Shown piece after piece: positions 1-8,970 of a DNA stretch of 64,000 nt. A model generated the notes under the pieces. The model ran no database searches and had not been told where the DNA came from. It worked only from the letters and a program-made list of their open reading frames with translations. Each line of letters starts with the position of its first letter. The first letter of the stretch is position 1. This stretch comes from Bacillota bacterium. GTDB taxonomy: Bacteria > Bacillota > Clostridia > Peptostreptococcales > Anaerovoracaceae. The stretch lies in the NCBI GenBank assembly GCA_023415235.1, contig JAEZLP010000030.1:1-64000 (forward strand). The letters run 5' to 3'. The position numbers were made by a program, and so were the translations under genes.

Positions 1-63
1 TCATCAACTGCTGCCAACTAGCGGCAGTTATCGATAACTCGCAGTTAAATATCATTAACATAA

Positions 64-93
64 AACAGCTCCCGATGGCTATCGGGAGCTGTT
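64..93. terminator. Hairpin terminator of an upstream gene
   Basis: A perfect 13-bp inverted repeat (64-76 with 81-93) has a GGCT loop. It is preceded by AAAA and followed by a weak T-rich stretch, so it could act in either direction. It sits before the first gene, so it probably ends a transcript entering from the left. A 12-bp palindrome, GTTATCGATAAC, lies just upstream at 27-38; its role is unknown. Confidence 0.6.
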
Positions 94-205
94 ATTATGT
101 CAAGGTGTACATTATTTGACGCTTACATTCATGTCCGGAGTTTCCGTGCATATTTATAGAAGTGGAACGCGTTTTGCGTTACTTCTCACGAAGGAAATGG
201 CTTCC

Positions 206-1498
206 ATGAATGTGATTCAATTTGACGAAAGTTTTCTGTTTGGAGCTGCCTCCTCCAGCACGCAGATTGAAGGAGGCGATACGGGCAATACTTGGTATCG
301 ATGGTGCAGCCAGCCGGGACGAATCGCTGATTCCTCAACCTGTTTCAGGGCTTGCGATCACTGGAACAGAGTAGAGGAGGATGTAAAAATCCTTTCCAGT
401 CTGTACATAAAGACGTATCGCATGAGCTTTGAGTGGAGCAGGATTGAGCCTGAGCCCGGCGTTTTTTCAGAGAATGCGATCCAGCATTACCGGGATGAAA
501 TCGCACTGCTTCTGAAATACGGAATCAGACCGCTTGTGACGCTGCACCATTTTTCGGAGCCTCTATGGTTCATCGATTCGGGAGGATGGGAGAAGCATGA
601 GAATATCAATTTGTTTCTCCGGTATGTGGAGCATATCATAGATCGTTTCGGTGATCTGGTCAGCGATTGGGTCACCTTCAACGAGCCGAATGTTTATACG
701 GTATTCGGATATATTCTTGGTATTTTCCCGCCGGGAGAAAAAAAGCCTAAGAAGGGGATTGCGCTGATTCCCGCGCTGATATCTGCCCATTGTGGCGCAT
801 ATCAAATCATACACAGAGTCAGAAGGGAAAAGGGGTTTCCTGGTGAGACCAAGGTGGGGCTCGCCATGCATATCAGAATATTTGACGGAATCACTCCAGT
901 TGGGAAAGCAACAGCGGGAATCGTCGACTACATATTTCACAGAATTTTTCTTTCCGGATTTTTGAAGGGGCGGTTGCTGTTTCCGTTAAAGCAGAAAACG
1001 GCAAAGATGAAAAAGGGAAATTACGCCGATTTTTTAGGGATCAACTATTATACCCGGAATATCGTTGAATTTGTTTTTGATCCCACAATCTACTTTTACC
1101 GGTTTATCAACGACAGCCTTCTAAACCGGTCTGATCTGGGCTGGGATATCTATCCTAAGGGAATCTATAGAGCATGCAAACGATATTATAAAAAATACCG
1201 GTTTCCTGTCTATATTACGGAAAACGGGATCAGTGACAAAAAAGACGACAGAAGACCCGGATTTATCATGGATCATCTTGCCCAGATCCGAAAAGCAATC
1301 GATGAAGGCATCCCGGTTGAACGCTATTATCACTGGTCCCATATGGACAATTTTGAATGGAATGAGGGAGAACAGGGATATTTCGGGCTTTATCGCTGTG
1401 ATTTCGAAACCCAAATCCGTACACCTCAATACAGTGCAAAGCTGTATGCGGAAATTTGCAGGAAAAAAGAATTCAGCTATGGGGATTGTCAGTTTTAG
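206..1498 (+). CDS. Glycoside hydrolase family 1 (beta-glucosidase type)
   Basis: Family 1 retaining beta-glycosidase, 430 residues, close to the usual family size. Both catalytic motifs are visible: TFNEPN at about residues 155-160 carries the acid/base glutamate, and YITENG at about 336-341 carries the nucleophile. The N-terminal FLFGAASSSTQIEG and the C-terminal HWSHMDNFEW stretch are also typical. The start was set at ATG 206 because AAGGA at 191-195 is correctly spaced for it; upstream in-frame starts lack a ribosome binding site. There is no signal peptide, so it is probably cytoplasmic. No PTS or sugar transporter lies beside it, so the substrate (beta-glucoside, beta-galactoside or a phosphorylated form) cannot be assigned. 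Confidence 0.88.
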   Translation: MNVIQFDESFLFGAASSSTQIEGGDTGNTWYRWCSQPGRIADSSTCFRACDHWNRVEEDVKILSSLYIKTYRMSFEWSRIEPEPGVFSENAIQHYRDEIALLLKYGIRPLVTLHHFSEPLWFIDSGGWEKHENINLFLRYVEHIIDRFGDLVSDWVTFNEPNVYTVFGYILGIFPPGEKKPKKGIALIPALISAHCGAYQIIHRVRREKGFPGETKVGLAMHIRIFDGITPVGKATAGIVDYIFHRIFLSGFLKGRLLFPLKQKTAKMKKGNYADFLGINYYTRNIVEFVFDPTIYFYRFINDSLLNRSDLGWDIYPKGIYRACKRYYKKYRFPVYITENGISDKKDDRRPGFIMDHLAQIRKAIDEGIPVERYYHWSHMDNFEWNEGEQGYFGLYRCDFETQIRTPQYSAKLYAEICRKKEFSYGDCQF

Positions 1499-1558
1499 AG
1501 AAGGGAATTACGGGTAAAATATCAGCAAAGAGAACGGATGAGGGGGGAGAGTAGAATA

Positions 1559-1882
1559 ATGAAGCGATCCTATAATAAATTGGTCAGAGACAGGATTCCT
1601 CAGTTAATCAAAGAGAGCGGAAGAAACTGCAGTACCCGAATTCTGGATGAAGATGAGTACTTTGATGCGCTATTGGACAAAATCGTTGAGGAAATTGAAG
1701 AATACCGGGCCAGCGGCAATGAAGAAGAACTGGCTGACGTATACGAGGTTCTGGATTGCCTTGTGCAGCTCAAGGAATACGAACCGATGCATATTGATTA
1801 TCTTAAATTGATCAGAAGGGAAGCCCGGGGCTCCTTCAAAGAACGGGTGCTGCTGATCGATGTTGATGATACGGTTGGTTGA
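1559..1882 (+). CDS. MazG-like / phosphoribosyl-ATP pyrophosphohydrolase-like protein
   Basis: A 107-residue all-alpha NTP pyrophosphohydrolase of the MazG / HisE-like superfamily. The N-terminal YNKLVRDRIPQLI motif is the hallmark of a common small-protein group usually labelled phosphoribosyl-ATP pyrophosphohydrolase-like. The helix with KIVEEIEEY followed by EELADVYEVLD supplies the acidic residues expected to bind magnesium. No histidine biosynthesis gene is nearby, so a house-cleaning role on non-canonical nucleotides is more likely than a HisE role; that is inference. The start at ATG 1559 follows AGGGGGGAG at 1541-1549. Confidence 0.75.
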   Translation: MKRSYNKLVRDRIPQLIKESGRNCSTRILDEDEYFDALLDKIVEEIEEYRASGNEEELADVYEVLDCLVQLKEYEPMHIDYLKLIRREARGSFKERVLLIDVDDTVG

Positions 1883-1958
1883 TAGAATTTTTTAGCTATT
1901 CCAATGCCGACCAAATCCATGCTCATGTTTTGTATTAGTTGATGATAAGGGGGAGTAA

Positions 1959-2384
1959 ATGTTGAAAAGAATTCTTGTTCCTATCGACGGCTCAAAACAT
2001 TCTGATCTGGCCATAAAAAAAGCAAAGGAGCTGGCCGAGACATACGGCAGCACGGTGGTACTGCTCACTGTAAATGATTTTCACCATCATATGTTCAACT
2101 ACAACGCAGGAGTAGAAGAAAATTTCGTTGAGCTTTTTGATCAGATGTCGGATAATATTCTGGAAAGCGGCAGGGAGAAGCTGGCCTCACTTGGCGACAG
2201 GGTTGATACGGTTAAATTGGAAGGAGGCGTAGCCAATAAAATTATAGAGTATGCCAATGCGAATGACTTTGATCTCGTCATTATCGGATCACACGGGAAG
2301 GGAGCGATTAAAGAATTTCTCATGGGCGGTGTTGCCCATAAGATCATTCTGCATGTCAATAAACCGGTCCTGGTCGCAAGATAA
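1959..2384 (+). CDS. Universal stress protein, UspA family
   Basis: A 141-residue single-domain universal stress protein with a Rossmann-like alpha/beta fold. The N-terminal RILVPIDGSKHSDLA strand-loop is typical. The C-terminal IIGSHGKGAIKEFLMGG matches the G-2X-G-9X-G nucleotide-binding signature, although the following residue is Gly rather than Ser or Thr. The family has roles in stress tolerance and often binds ATP. It has its own strong ribosome binding site (AAGGGGGAG at 1947-1955), and its transcript appears to end at the hairpin at 2480. Confidence 0.9.
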   Translation: MLKRILVPIDGSKHSDLAIKKAKELAETYGSTVVLLTVNDFHHHMFNYNAGVEENFVELFDQMSDNILESGREKLASLGDRVDTVKLEGGVANKIIEYANANDFDLVIIGSHGKGAIKEFLMGGVAHKIILHVNKPVLVAR

Positions 2385-2430
2385 AGCGACGGAATAGTTC
2401 AAGAAGAGAAAAGTAAAGTAAAGTGAAGAA

Positions 2431-2460
2431 GAGTAAAGAAGAGTAAAGAAGAGTAAAGAA
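2431..2460 (+). repeat. Tandem 10-bp repeat
   Basis: Three exact tandem copies of GAGTAAAGAA lie between the stress protein stop and its terminator. They are preceded by degenerate copies (AAGTAAAGTAAAGTGAAGAA) from about 2410. The purine-rich tract has no coding potential. It looks like a slippage-prone microsatellite in the 3' untranslated region. Confidence 0.7.
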
Positions 2461-2479
2461 GAGAAGCCATCCTATCTGT

Positions 2480-2513
2480 AAATCTGCAAAACATGTTTTG
2501 CAGATTTTTTTTA
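2480..2513 (+). terminator. Rho-independent terminator
   Basis: A perfect inverted repeat (2480-2493 with 2494-2507) is followed by a T run. It separates the universal stress protein from the amino acid permease. Confidence 0.85.
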
Positions 2514-2561
2514 ATGGATTGAGCAATACTATTTTTATGGCGGATTGAAAGGAGCAAATCT

Positions 2562-3899
2562 ATGGAAAAACGTCACAGCGGATTGTCAGCATGGCAGCTT
2601 TCGATGATGGCCATCGGTACGGTGATCGGGGGATCATTTTTTCTCGGGTCCTCAGTAGCAATCCACGCAGCCGGGCCATCCATATTATTGTCATACATTC
2701 TCGGGGGAGTGCTGATCTTCTTTATCTTGTATGCTTTGTCCGAAATGACGGTAGCAAATCCTGATGCAGGCTCGTTTCGCACCTTTGCTGCAAGCGCCTA
2801 TGGCAATGGGGTCGGATTTGTTGTGGGCTGGGTCTACTGGACGGGCATGGTTCTGGCTATGTCCAGCGAAGCAACCGCCGCAGCCATTCTGATCCGGGAA
2901 TGGCTGCCGGACCTTTCCATCTCAATCATGGGAACCGGGATTATCATTGGAGTCACATTGCTGAACCTTTTGGGAGCGGACAAGTTAAGCAAACTGGAAA
3001 GCGGTCTTGCTGCGCTGAAACTATTGGCGATCGCCTCCTTTATCATCATTGCGTTATTGCTGATTCTGGGACTTGTTTTCAGAACGGAACCCATAGGAAC
3101 CGGCGCTGTATTCGGCGAGCCCCTGATGCCGGGAGGAATCAAAAGCATTGCCGGAAGTATGCTGATCGTAGTTTTTTCATACGCCGGATTTGAAATAATC
3201 GGGCTTGCTGCTTCTGAAGCGAAAGATCCCCATAAAACAGTGCCCCGGGCGATCAACTATACCATTGCAAGCCTTGTCTCCTTTTATATTATATCCGTAG
3301 CTGTGATGCTGCCTTTGATACCCACTGCAGAACTCAAGGAAGATGTAAGCCCGTATGTGGCCGCTTTGGAGCGGTGGGGAATCGATTGGGCCGGAACTGC
3401 CCTGAATATTGTTCTGGTCACTGCGATTTTGTCAACCATGCTGGCGTCCATGTTTGGCCTGGGAAGAATGATTCGTTCTCTTGCCGATGAAAAACAGGCT
3501 CCATCCTGGCTGATCGACAAAAAGGATGTGCCGTATAGAGGCATTCTCTTTTCCGGATTCGCCATGTTTTTGGGACTTGGAGTAGGCCTTCTGCTTCCTA
3601 AGGTATATCTGTTTCTAATCAGTTCGGGAGGCTTCGCGCTCCTGTTTACCTATGCAGTGATCCTGGCAACCCATATCCGCTTTCGAAAAAAGTTCGGGTG
3701 CCCGCCAAAAGGAAATTGTCAGATGCCCTGGTATCCATATACATCCTGGATTGCTCTTCTCTGCATGGTGTTGATTCTTTTCAGCATGCCATTCCTGTCC
3801 GGACAAACCTCCGGGTTGATTGCCGGCTTGTCCATGATCCTGCTGTATACGAGCTGTTATTTCATACAGAAGAAAATCCGGTTAAAACTCAATCATTAG
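2562..3899 (+). CDS. Amino acid permease, APC superfamily
   Basis: A 445-residue polytopic membrane protein with about 12 hydrophobic segments. The N-terminal LSMMAIGTVIGGSFFLGSS is the conserved APC helix 1 that breaks to form the substrate site. FSYAGFEIIGLAASEAKDP in the middle is the conserved helix 6 region of the same family. It is a secondary transporter for amino acids or amines; the substrate cannot be read from the sequence. The ribosome binding site GAAAGGAG precedes ATG 2562. The gene follows a terminator and so has its own promoter. Confidence 0.85.
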   Translation: MEKRHSGLSAWQLSMMAIGTVIGGSFFLGSSVAIHAAGPSILLSYILGGVLIFFILYALSEMTVANPDAGSFRTFAASAYGNGVGFVVGWVYWTGMVLAMSSEATAAAILIREWLPDLSISIMGTGIIIGVTLLNLLGADKLSKLESGLAALKLLAIASFIIIALLLILGLVFRTEPIGTGAVFGEPLMPGGIKSIAGSMLIVVFSYAGFEIIGLAASEAKDPHKTVPRAINYTIASLVSFYIISVAVMLPLIPTAELKEDVSPYVAALERWGIDWAGTALNIVLVTAILSTMLASMFGLGRMIRSLADEKQAPSWLIDKKDVPYRGILFSGFAMFLGLGVGLLLPKVYLFLISSGGFALLFTYAVILATHIRFRKKFGCPPKGNCQMPWYPYTSWIALLCMVLILFSMPFLSGQTSGLIAGLSMILLYTSCYFIQKKIRLKLNH

Positions 3900-3986
3900 A
3901 GAAATTCCAATTATTAGCGGATGAATCTCATTCCGGATTTTTATATGATAGAAGTGTCTGATTTCTACGATCCGGAGGGTGATTTC

Positions 3987-5111
3987 TTGCGCAGTCGTCT
4001 TTCTTTCATGCAAATATATAAGAGAACAATTCTGTTTACACTGGCATGTCTGTCATTATCGCTGGTGCTTATTCTGTTGTCCAGATATGCGGAGGGGTTT
4101 GCCCAATGGTATGCCGTGACGATTTATCCTGTATTCCTAATTACTGTGGGCAGATTATCTTCTCTTTGGGATCATTCCATCTTTGAAGCGGCCTTCATTT
4201 CCACCTTGCTTCTTTGCTGTTTTTTGGCTGCTGCGGGGTTATGTATCATGCTCAGAAGGCATCCCTTACGGAAATCATTTCTTTCCGCCGTTCTGCGTTC
4301 ATTGTCCTGTATCACCGCAGGGCTGATTCTTGTCTACTCCCTTACCTGTTCGATCAACTACCATCGCGACGGGATCGGTACTGTGTTCAAGCTGCCGGAA
4401 GAGGAGGCGACAATAGAGAATCTGGTCAAACTGAGCTATATTCTTGCCGATGAACTGAGCAGTTTGACCAGTGATCCAGATTGGGATTACAGCCTGCTGA
4501 CGATAGATGATACAGCCTACATCGAGATGGAGGCAATCGGTACGATGAAGCAGCTCGGAAAGCGGGAAGCTTCCTTGTCCGGATATTATCCGAAGCCGAA
4601 GCCTATTTACTTTTCCAGGCAGCTTTCCAAACTAGGAATCGAAGGCGTCTTTTCGCCATTTACGGTTGAAGCGAATTATAACAGTGATATTACTCCCTTT
4701 TTGATGCCATATACCATTTGTCACGAATTGGCCCACTTGAAAGGATATATGAGGGAAGACGATGCGGGATACATCGCCTATCTTGCCTGCCGGAATTCTC
4801 CGTCCTTGGTGTTTCAATACAGCGGGATATTCCGTGCCCTGATTTTTACCATGGACGCACTGAAATCGGAGGCTGGGGAAACGGAATTCAACGGGATTTT
4901 CCAGAAGCTTCCAGAACCAGTCAGAATGCAGTTGAGTTACATAAAGCTGAAGAACAGTCAATATTCCTCGTCCTATTTATCTGTAGCAAAAAAAGTCAAC
5001 AATGCTTATTTGAAAGCAAATTCGCAGCCAGGCATAAAAAGCTATGGCAGGATCGTGGAACTGCTTCTCTCAGATCATGCGGAAAAAATCAACGGAGAAA
5101 ACCTTCTGTAA
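3987..5111 (+). CDS. DUF3810-type membrane protein with HExxH motif
   Basis: About 374 residues. The N-terminal part holds several hydrophobic segments. The soluble C-terminal half carries CHELAHLKGY at about residue 245, an HExxH zinc-metalloprotease-like motif, followed by REDDAGYIAYLAC, which is characteristic of DUF3810. The family has no established function; proteolytic activity is only inferred from the motif. I chose TTG 3987 because GGAGGG at 3974-3979 lies 7 nt upstream. An ATG at 3921 and other upstream starts in this frame lack a ribosome binding site. The gene begins about 90 nt after the permease and may be cotranscribed with it. Confidence 0.72.
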   Translation: MRSRLSFMQIYKRTILFTLACLSLSLVLILLSRYAEGFAQWYAVTIYPVFLITVGRLSSLWDHSIFEAAFISTLLLCCFLAAAGLCIMLRRHPLRKSFLSAVLRSLSCITAGLILVYSLTCSINYHRDGIGTVFKLPEEEATIENLVKLSYILADELSSLTSDPDWDYSLLTIDDTAYIEMEAIGTMKQLGKREASLSGYYPKPKPIYFSRQLSKLGIEGVFSPFTVEANYNSDITPFLMPYTICHELAHLKGYMREDDAGYIAYLACRNSPSLVFQYSGIFRALIFTMDALKSEAGETEFNGIFQKLPEPVRMQLSYIKLKNSQYSSSYLSVAKKVNNAYLKANSQPGIKSYGRIVELLLSDHAEKINGENLL

Positions 5112-5219
5112 TGGTATAGAGCCTTTTTACATTGCTTCGTATCGATTTCTCGGACTCATCTTATATAATTGGAAAAATTGAACATACTACTGGAAGAAAA
5201 ATAATCTAGGAGGATGCTT

Positions 5220-7136
5220 ATGACGGATAAGATATCACAAAAGATGGGCGAGAGAGTGAGCTACCATGATTCCGTAGAAGAGATGCTCATCAGAATCAGA
5301 GACGACGGACTGTCCAGTGTATTTTCGAGGTGGGATCCACAGGAAAAAATACGATGTAATTTTTGTATGGCAGGATTGAGTTGCTGGTTGTGCACCAACG
5401 GACCCTGCAGAATCAATGAGAAGACTGGCGCGGAAAAGGGAGCTTGCGGCATCGGCCCTGACGCTATGGCCATGAGAAATATGCTGATTAGAAATATTAT
5501 GGGAGCGGCGACCTACGGACACCACGCATATGAAGCATTTCGCACCCTGAAAGCAACCGGCGAAGGTAAGACTCCATTCCGGATTAAGGACGAGGAAAAA
5601 CTGAAGCAGCTATGCGCTGCTGTCGGCATCGTAAGCAACCAGGACATCAGCCAGCTTGCGATTCAGCTGGCTGATTTCTTCGATCGTGAGCTGAAGGTGA
5701 CGCCGGATGAGGAAAGCAAAATGGTTGAGATCTTTGCGCCTCAGAAAAGGAAGCCTCTCTGGAAGGAGCTGAATATCTACCCCTCGGGAATACAGCATGA
5801 GGTGGAAAATTCCATCGCCAGCTGCCTGACCAATGTGGACGGAGACTATGTCTCGCTGGCGAAAAAGGCTCTGCGCCTGGGACTTTCCACAATTTACACC
5901 GCGCAAATCGGTCTTGAAATGACCCAGGATATTCTATTCGGCACACCGATGCCCCATGAAGTTAATGTGGATTTGGGAATCATGGATCCGAATTATGTCA
6001 ACATCGCCTTCAACGGACACCAGCCGTGGATCGGCGCAGCTACGCTTCAAAAGGCAAAAAAGCCGGAATATCAGGAAATGGCGAAAAAAGCAGACGCGAA
6101 AGGACTTCGGGTAGTCGGATCCATCGAAACCGGCCAAGAGCTGCTCCAGCGATTTGAAATGGATGACGTTTTCGTCGGTTTAATGGGAAACTGGCTTGCG
6201 ATCGAGCCTTTTTTAGCTACCGGGACCGTGGATGCTTTGGTCATGGAGGAGAACTGTTCTCCGCCTGCCATCGACCAGTATGCAGAGAAATATCAGGTGG
6301 CGCTGATCAGTGTCAGCACCATCATCGGTGTTCCGGGAACAGAAATCGAAATGCCGTATTATCCTCAAAAAGCAGATGAGATGGCGGAAAAATGCATTCA
6401 AGCGGCGATCGAGAATTTCAAGAAGCGGCATGGAAGAATTAAACCGATGGTGCCGCACCACATTACAAAAGCCATTGCCGGATTTTCGACGGAGGCCGTG
6501 TTAGGAGCCATAGGAAACAATCTGGACAATCTGGTCGATGTGATCGCCAAAGGACAGATCAAGGGCGTGGTGGCCCTGGCAAATTGTTCGACGCTGAGAA
6601 ACGGACCTCAGGACTGGAATACGGTTTCCATTACGAAAGAATTGATCAAAGGAGACATCCTCGTTGTGGCCGGAGGCTGCGGAAACCATGCGCTAGAGGT
6701 CGCAGGTCTTTGCAATCTCGATGCGATCGATCTGGCCGGTGAAGGTCTCCAGAGTGTTTGCAGAGCGCTGAACATTCCTCCGGTTTTGAGCTTCGGAACC
6801 TGTACGGATACGGGAAGAATCTCTATGCTGGTAACCGCTCTGGCCGATCATCTGAATCTGGATGTCTCAGATCTGCCGATTGCCGTCACCGCCCCGGAAT
6901 GGATGGAGCAGAAAGCCACAATCGACGCGCTTTTCGCCATCGCATACGGCGCGTATACCCACCTGTCTCCGACGCCTTTCATAACGGGAGCTCCAAAGCT
7001 GGTCAAGCTGTTGACAGAAGATGTGGAGTCCTTGACAGGCGGAAAGGTTGCCCTGGGAGACGATCCGGTGGAAGCTGCCAAGGGGATCAAGGCTCATATT
7101 CTTAAGAAGAGACAGGGAATGGGTTTAAAAGAGTAA
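5220..7136 (+). CDS. cooS: Carbon monoxide dehydrogenase catalytic subunit homologue (CooS family), divergent
   Basis: 638 residues, the usual CooS length. The N-terminus has Cys46, 49, 55, 58, 63 and 76. Cys55, 58, 63 and 76 match the B-cluster. The D-cluster motif is CX2C (46, 49), because Ser54 occupies the second cysteine of the classical CX7C. Cluster C ligands found are His267, Cys346, Cys456, Cys487 and Cys528, plus the catalytic Lys565. The conserved ICCTGNE segment reads SIETGQE (301-307), so the Cys295 equivalent (C. hydrogenoformans CODH-II numbering) appears to be Glu303. No cooF, cooC or acetyl-CoA synthase gene is adjacent. Start ATG 5220 is 6 nt after AGGAGG; ATG 5214 abuts it. 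Family membership is clear, but CO oxidation activity is doubtful. Confidence 0.85.
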   Translation: MTDKISQKMGERVSYHDSVEEMLIRIRDDGLSSVFSRWDPQEKIRCNFCMAGLSCWLCTNGPCRINEKTGAEKGACGIGPDAMAMRNMLIRNIMGAATYGHHAYEAFRTLKATGEGKTPFRIKDEEKLKQLCAAVGIVSNQDISQLAIQLADFFDRELKVTPDEESKMVEIFAPQKRKPLWKELNIYPSGIQHEVENSIASCLTNVDGDYVSLAKKALRLGLSTIYTAQIGLEMTQDILFGTPMPHEVNVDLGIMDPNYVNIAFNGHQPWIGAATLQKAKKPEYQEMAKKADAKGLRVVGSIETGQELLQRFEMDDVFVGLMGNWLAIEPFLATGTVDALVMEENCSPPAIDQYAEKYQVALISVSTIIGVPGTEIEMPYYPQKADEMAEKCIQAAIENFKKRHGRIKPMVPHHITKAIAGFSTEAVLGAIGNNLDNLVDVIAKGQIKGVVALANCSTLRNGPQDWNTVSITKELIKGDILVVAGGCGNHALEVAGLCNLDAIDLAGEGLQSVCRALNIPPVLSFGTCTDTGRISMLVTALADHLNLDVSDLPIAVTAPEWMEQKATIDALFAIAYGAYTHLSPTPFITGAPKLVKLLTEDVESLTGGKVALGDDPVEAAKGIKAHILKKRQGMGLKE

Positions 7137-7151
7137 AACTCCATAAAAGAG

Positions 7152-7193
7152 AAACCGGCCGGCCCAAAAGGTCAAAGAAAGGCCGGTTTTTCT
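7152..7193 (+). terminator. Rho-independent terminator after cooS
   Basis: AAACCGGCC (7152-7160) pairs with GGCCGGTTT (7181-7189), followed by further T residues. It closes the single-gene CooS transcript. Confidence 0.85.
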
Positions 7194-7277
7194 GTACTTA
7201 TCCGTATTTTGGCAATGTGGAATATGGGAATTGTGCTTCCTCCGCAAAATAATTTTCCTTCACTGGCAAATTAATCC

Positions 7278-7306
7278 TTGTAATTTCCAATTGTTGCCGA
7301 TAGAAT
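7278..7306 (+). promoter_or_regulatory. Candidate sigma-A promoter
   Basis: TTGTAA and TAGAAT with a 17-bp spacer lie 68 nt upstream of the LysM protein start. It matches a vegetative promoter reasonably and is placed after the cooS terminator. Confidence 0.45.
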
Positions 7307-7373
7307 AAATTAAATGTATTCACAAATTTCAGAAAATAGGCACTCAGTGCCGGAATCAGTTAAGGAGGGAAAC

Positions 7374-8528
7374 ATGAAAAAAACTCTGATCTTTTTACTA
7401 ACCATAGTCTTGGTCATGACAGTTTCCATCGGAAGCGCTTTCGCCGGAGAATATACCGTAAAATCCGGAGACGTCCTTTGGAAAATCGCACGGGATCTCA
7501 ACGTACCCATGAGTACATTGATTACAATCAACAAGATCAAGGATCCCAACTTAATCTATACCGGTCAGGTCTTGAAGACTTCAGCCGACAGCAGCGCCGC
7601 ACCGGCTGTGGCAAGCGACAACGATACGTCTAGCGGCAATGCACAAACCCCGGTCACACCGGCGGAAAAAGCGAGGCCACAGATGATCGAATACAAGATC
7701 GATATTGACGAAAACGGCGGTGCAGATGCCTATGATAACAGCGGTGACAATCCTGACTCCAAATACTATGTTAATCCTGATTTTTACAACATGAAATCAG
7801 ATGACCAGCTGACAATCATCAGCAATTTTAAAACAATCCAGCAGACATCCGAGTGGTCTTGCGGAAATGCCGCTACACTGATGGTTCTGGAGCATTTCGG
7901 AGTACATGATTACAGCGAATGGGATATCGCTGTAAAATCCAATGCCGGTGTCGATCTTGACGTTCCCGGCTCCGAACCCGGATCTGCCAACAACTACCCG
8001 GAATACGGAACTTCGGTGGATGATATCGTAAGATTCTTCAACACTATAAAGGGATTCAAGATTGTTGATACAAGCTATAAGGCAGATTACAAGGCCAGCG
8101 ATCTTATCCAGGAGGGTGATACCAGCGTTCCTTCCGCCGAGTGGGGAAATCTTCCCGGCAAATTCAACTCCGTATCTCTATATGCGTCGGAAAATGATCC
8201 GAATACGGAAAAATGGGTGGATGATGCCAAGGATTCCTATTTTGTGAAATGGATAACCGGACACCTGAAGGCCAACAGACCGATCCTGGTTGAATGGTGC
8301 GATTGGGACGGACACTGGCAGGCGATCATCGGCTATGACACTCAGGGGACGCCCAGTCTTGGAGATGATATTATTATTTTCGCCGATCCTTATGATACCT
8401 CTGACCATTGGCAGGACGGCTACTACTACTATCCGGCTGAAAGATGGTTCTACATGTGGTCCGACAGAGCAGTGGCACCAAAGCCTTATCAGCTGCAGCC
8501 CTATATCGTAGTTGAACCTGTGAAGTAG
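7374..8528 (+). CDS. Secreted LysM protein with C39-like papain-fold domain
   Basis: 384 residues. A signal peptide (residues 1 to about 24, cleavage near SAFA-GEY) is followed by one LysM peptidoglycan-binding domain (YTVKSGDVLWKIA to YTGQVL, about 27-70) and a low-complexity linker. The large C-terminal domain resembles peptidase C39-like proteins: SEWSCGNAATLMVL puts a candidate catalytic Cys near 163, DGHWQAIIGYD a His near 314, and IIFADPYDTSDHW a conserved acidic turn. It is probably a cell-wall-attached cysteine peptidase or amidase; the substrate is unknown. The start at ATG 7374 follows AAGGAGG at 7362-7368. It is flanked by terminators and so is likely monocistronic. Confidence 0.75.
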   Translation: MKKTLIFLLTIVLVMTVSIGSAFAGEYTVKSGDVLWKIARDLNVPMSTLITINKIKDPNLIYTGQVLKTSADSSAAPAVASDNDTSSGNAQTPVTPAEKARPQMIEYKIDIDENGGADAYDNSGDNPDSKYYVNPDFYNMKSDDQLTIISNFKTIQQTSEWSCGNAATLMVLEHFGVHDYSEWDIAVKSNAGVDLDVPGSEPGSANNYPEYGTSVDDIVRFFNTIKGFKIVDTSYKADYKASDLIQEGDTSVPSAEWGNLPGKFNSVSLYASENDPNTEKWVDDAKDSYFVKWITGHLKANRPILVEWCDWDGHWQAIIGYDTQGTPSLGDDIIIFADPYDTSDHWQDGYYYYPAERWFYMWSDRAVAPKPYQLQPYIVVEPVK

Positions 8529-8549
8529 GCAGTAAACCTTCGATTCTCT

Positions 8550-8590
8550 GATCCCGTATTTTCTGCCACGAAAATACGGGATCTTTCTAT
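8550..8590 (+). terminator. Rho-independent terminator
   Basis: A 13-bp stem (8550-8562 with 8571-8583) is followed by TTTCTAT, just after the LysM gene. Confidence 0.85.
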
Positions 8591-8608
8591 ATTTAAAAAA
8601 TAATATGC

Positions 8609-8638
8609 AAAAACACTCAGTATTTGGGTGTTTTTTTT
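8609..8638 (+). terminator. Second hairpin with T run
   Basis: AAAAACACTC pairs with GGGTGTTTTT (one G-T pair) and is followed by eight T. It looks like a tandem backup terminator. Confidence 0.65.
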
Positions 8639-8970
8639 ATATCCTGCTGAAAAAGTCGCTCGTCATTTCTGTTATTCGGTAACAACCTGTCAAAAACCCA
8701 TGCATTTCAATACATAAGGGCAGAAAATGTAATATTATTTGATTTGAATTTCGCGTCTTATCGATTAATAATATTGCCATAGAGGGGAGGGATATACGCA
8801 GTTAAGAGAGAGATTAATGGGATTACAGGGGGATTTTTGACAACTGAATAAAATGCTTGGAAAAATAACTCCTTGTATCTTTTCGTCTCTTTCAAAAATA
8901 AAAGGTCTAAAAAAAATTCATGTTTAGACGCAGCACGAGAAATGAGATGAATGTAAAAGGAGGATAGAAA
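8639..8970 (+). other. Non-coding gap upstream of the surface protein
   Basis: These 332 bp are AT-rich and hold no gene I can support. The 3' end contains AAAGGAGG, the ribosome binding site for the ATG at 8971. No clear consensus promoter was found. A long minus-strand open frame that enters here from the surface protein gene is antisense to its repeats and has no family resemblance. Confidence 0.5.
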
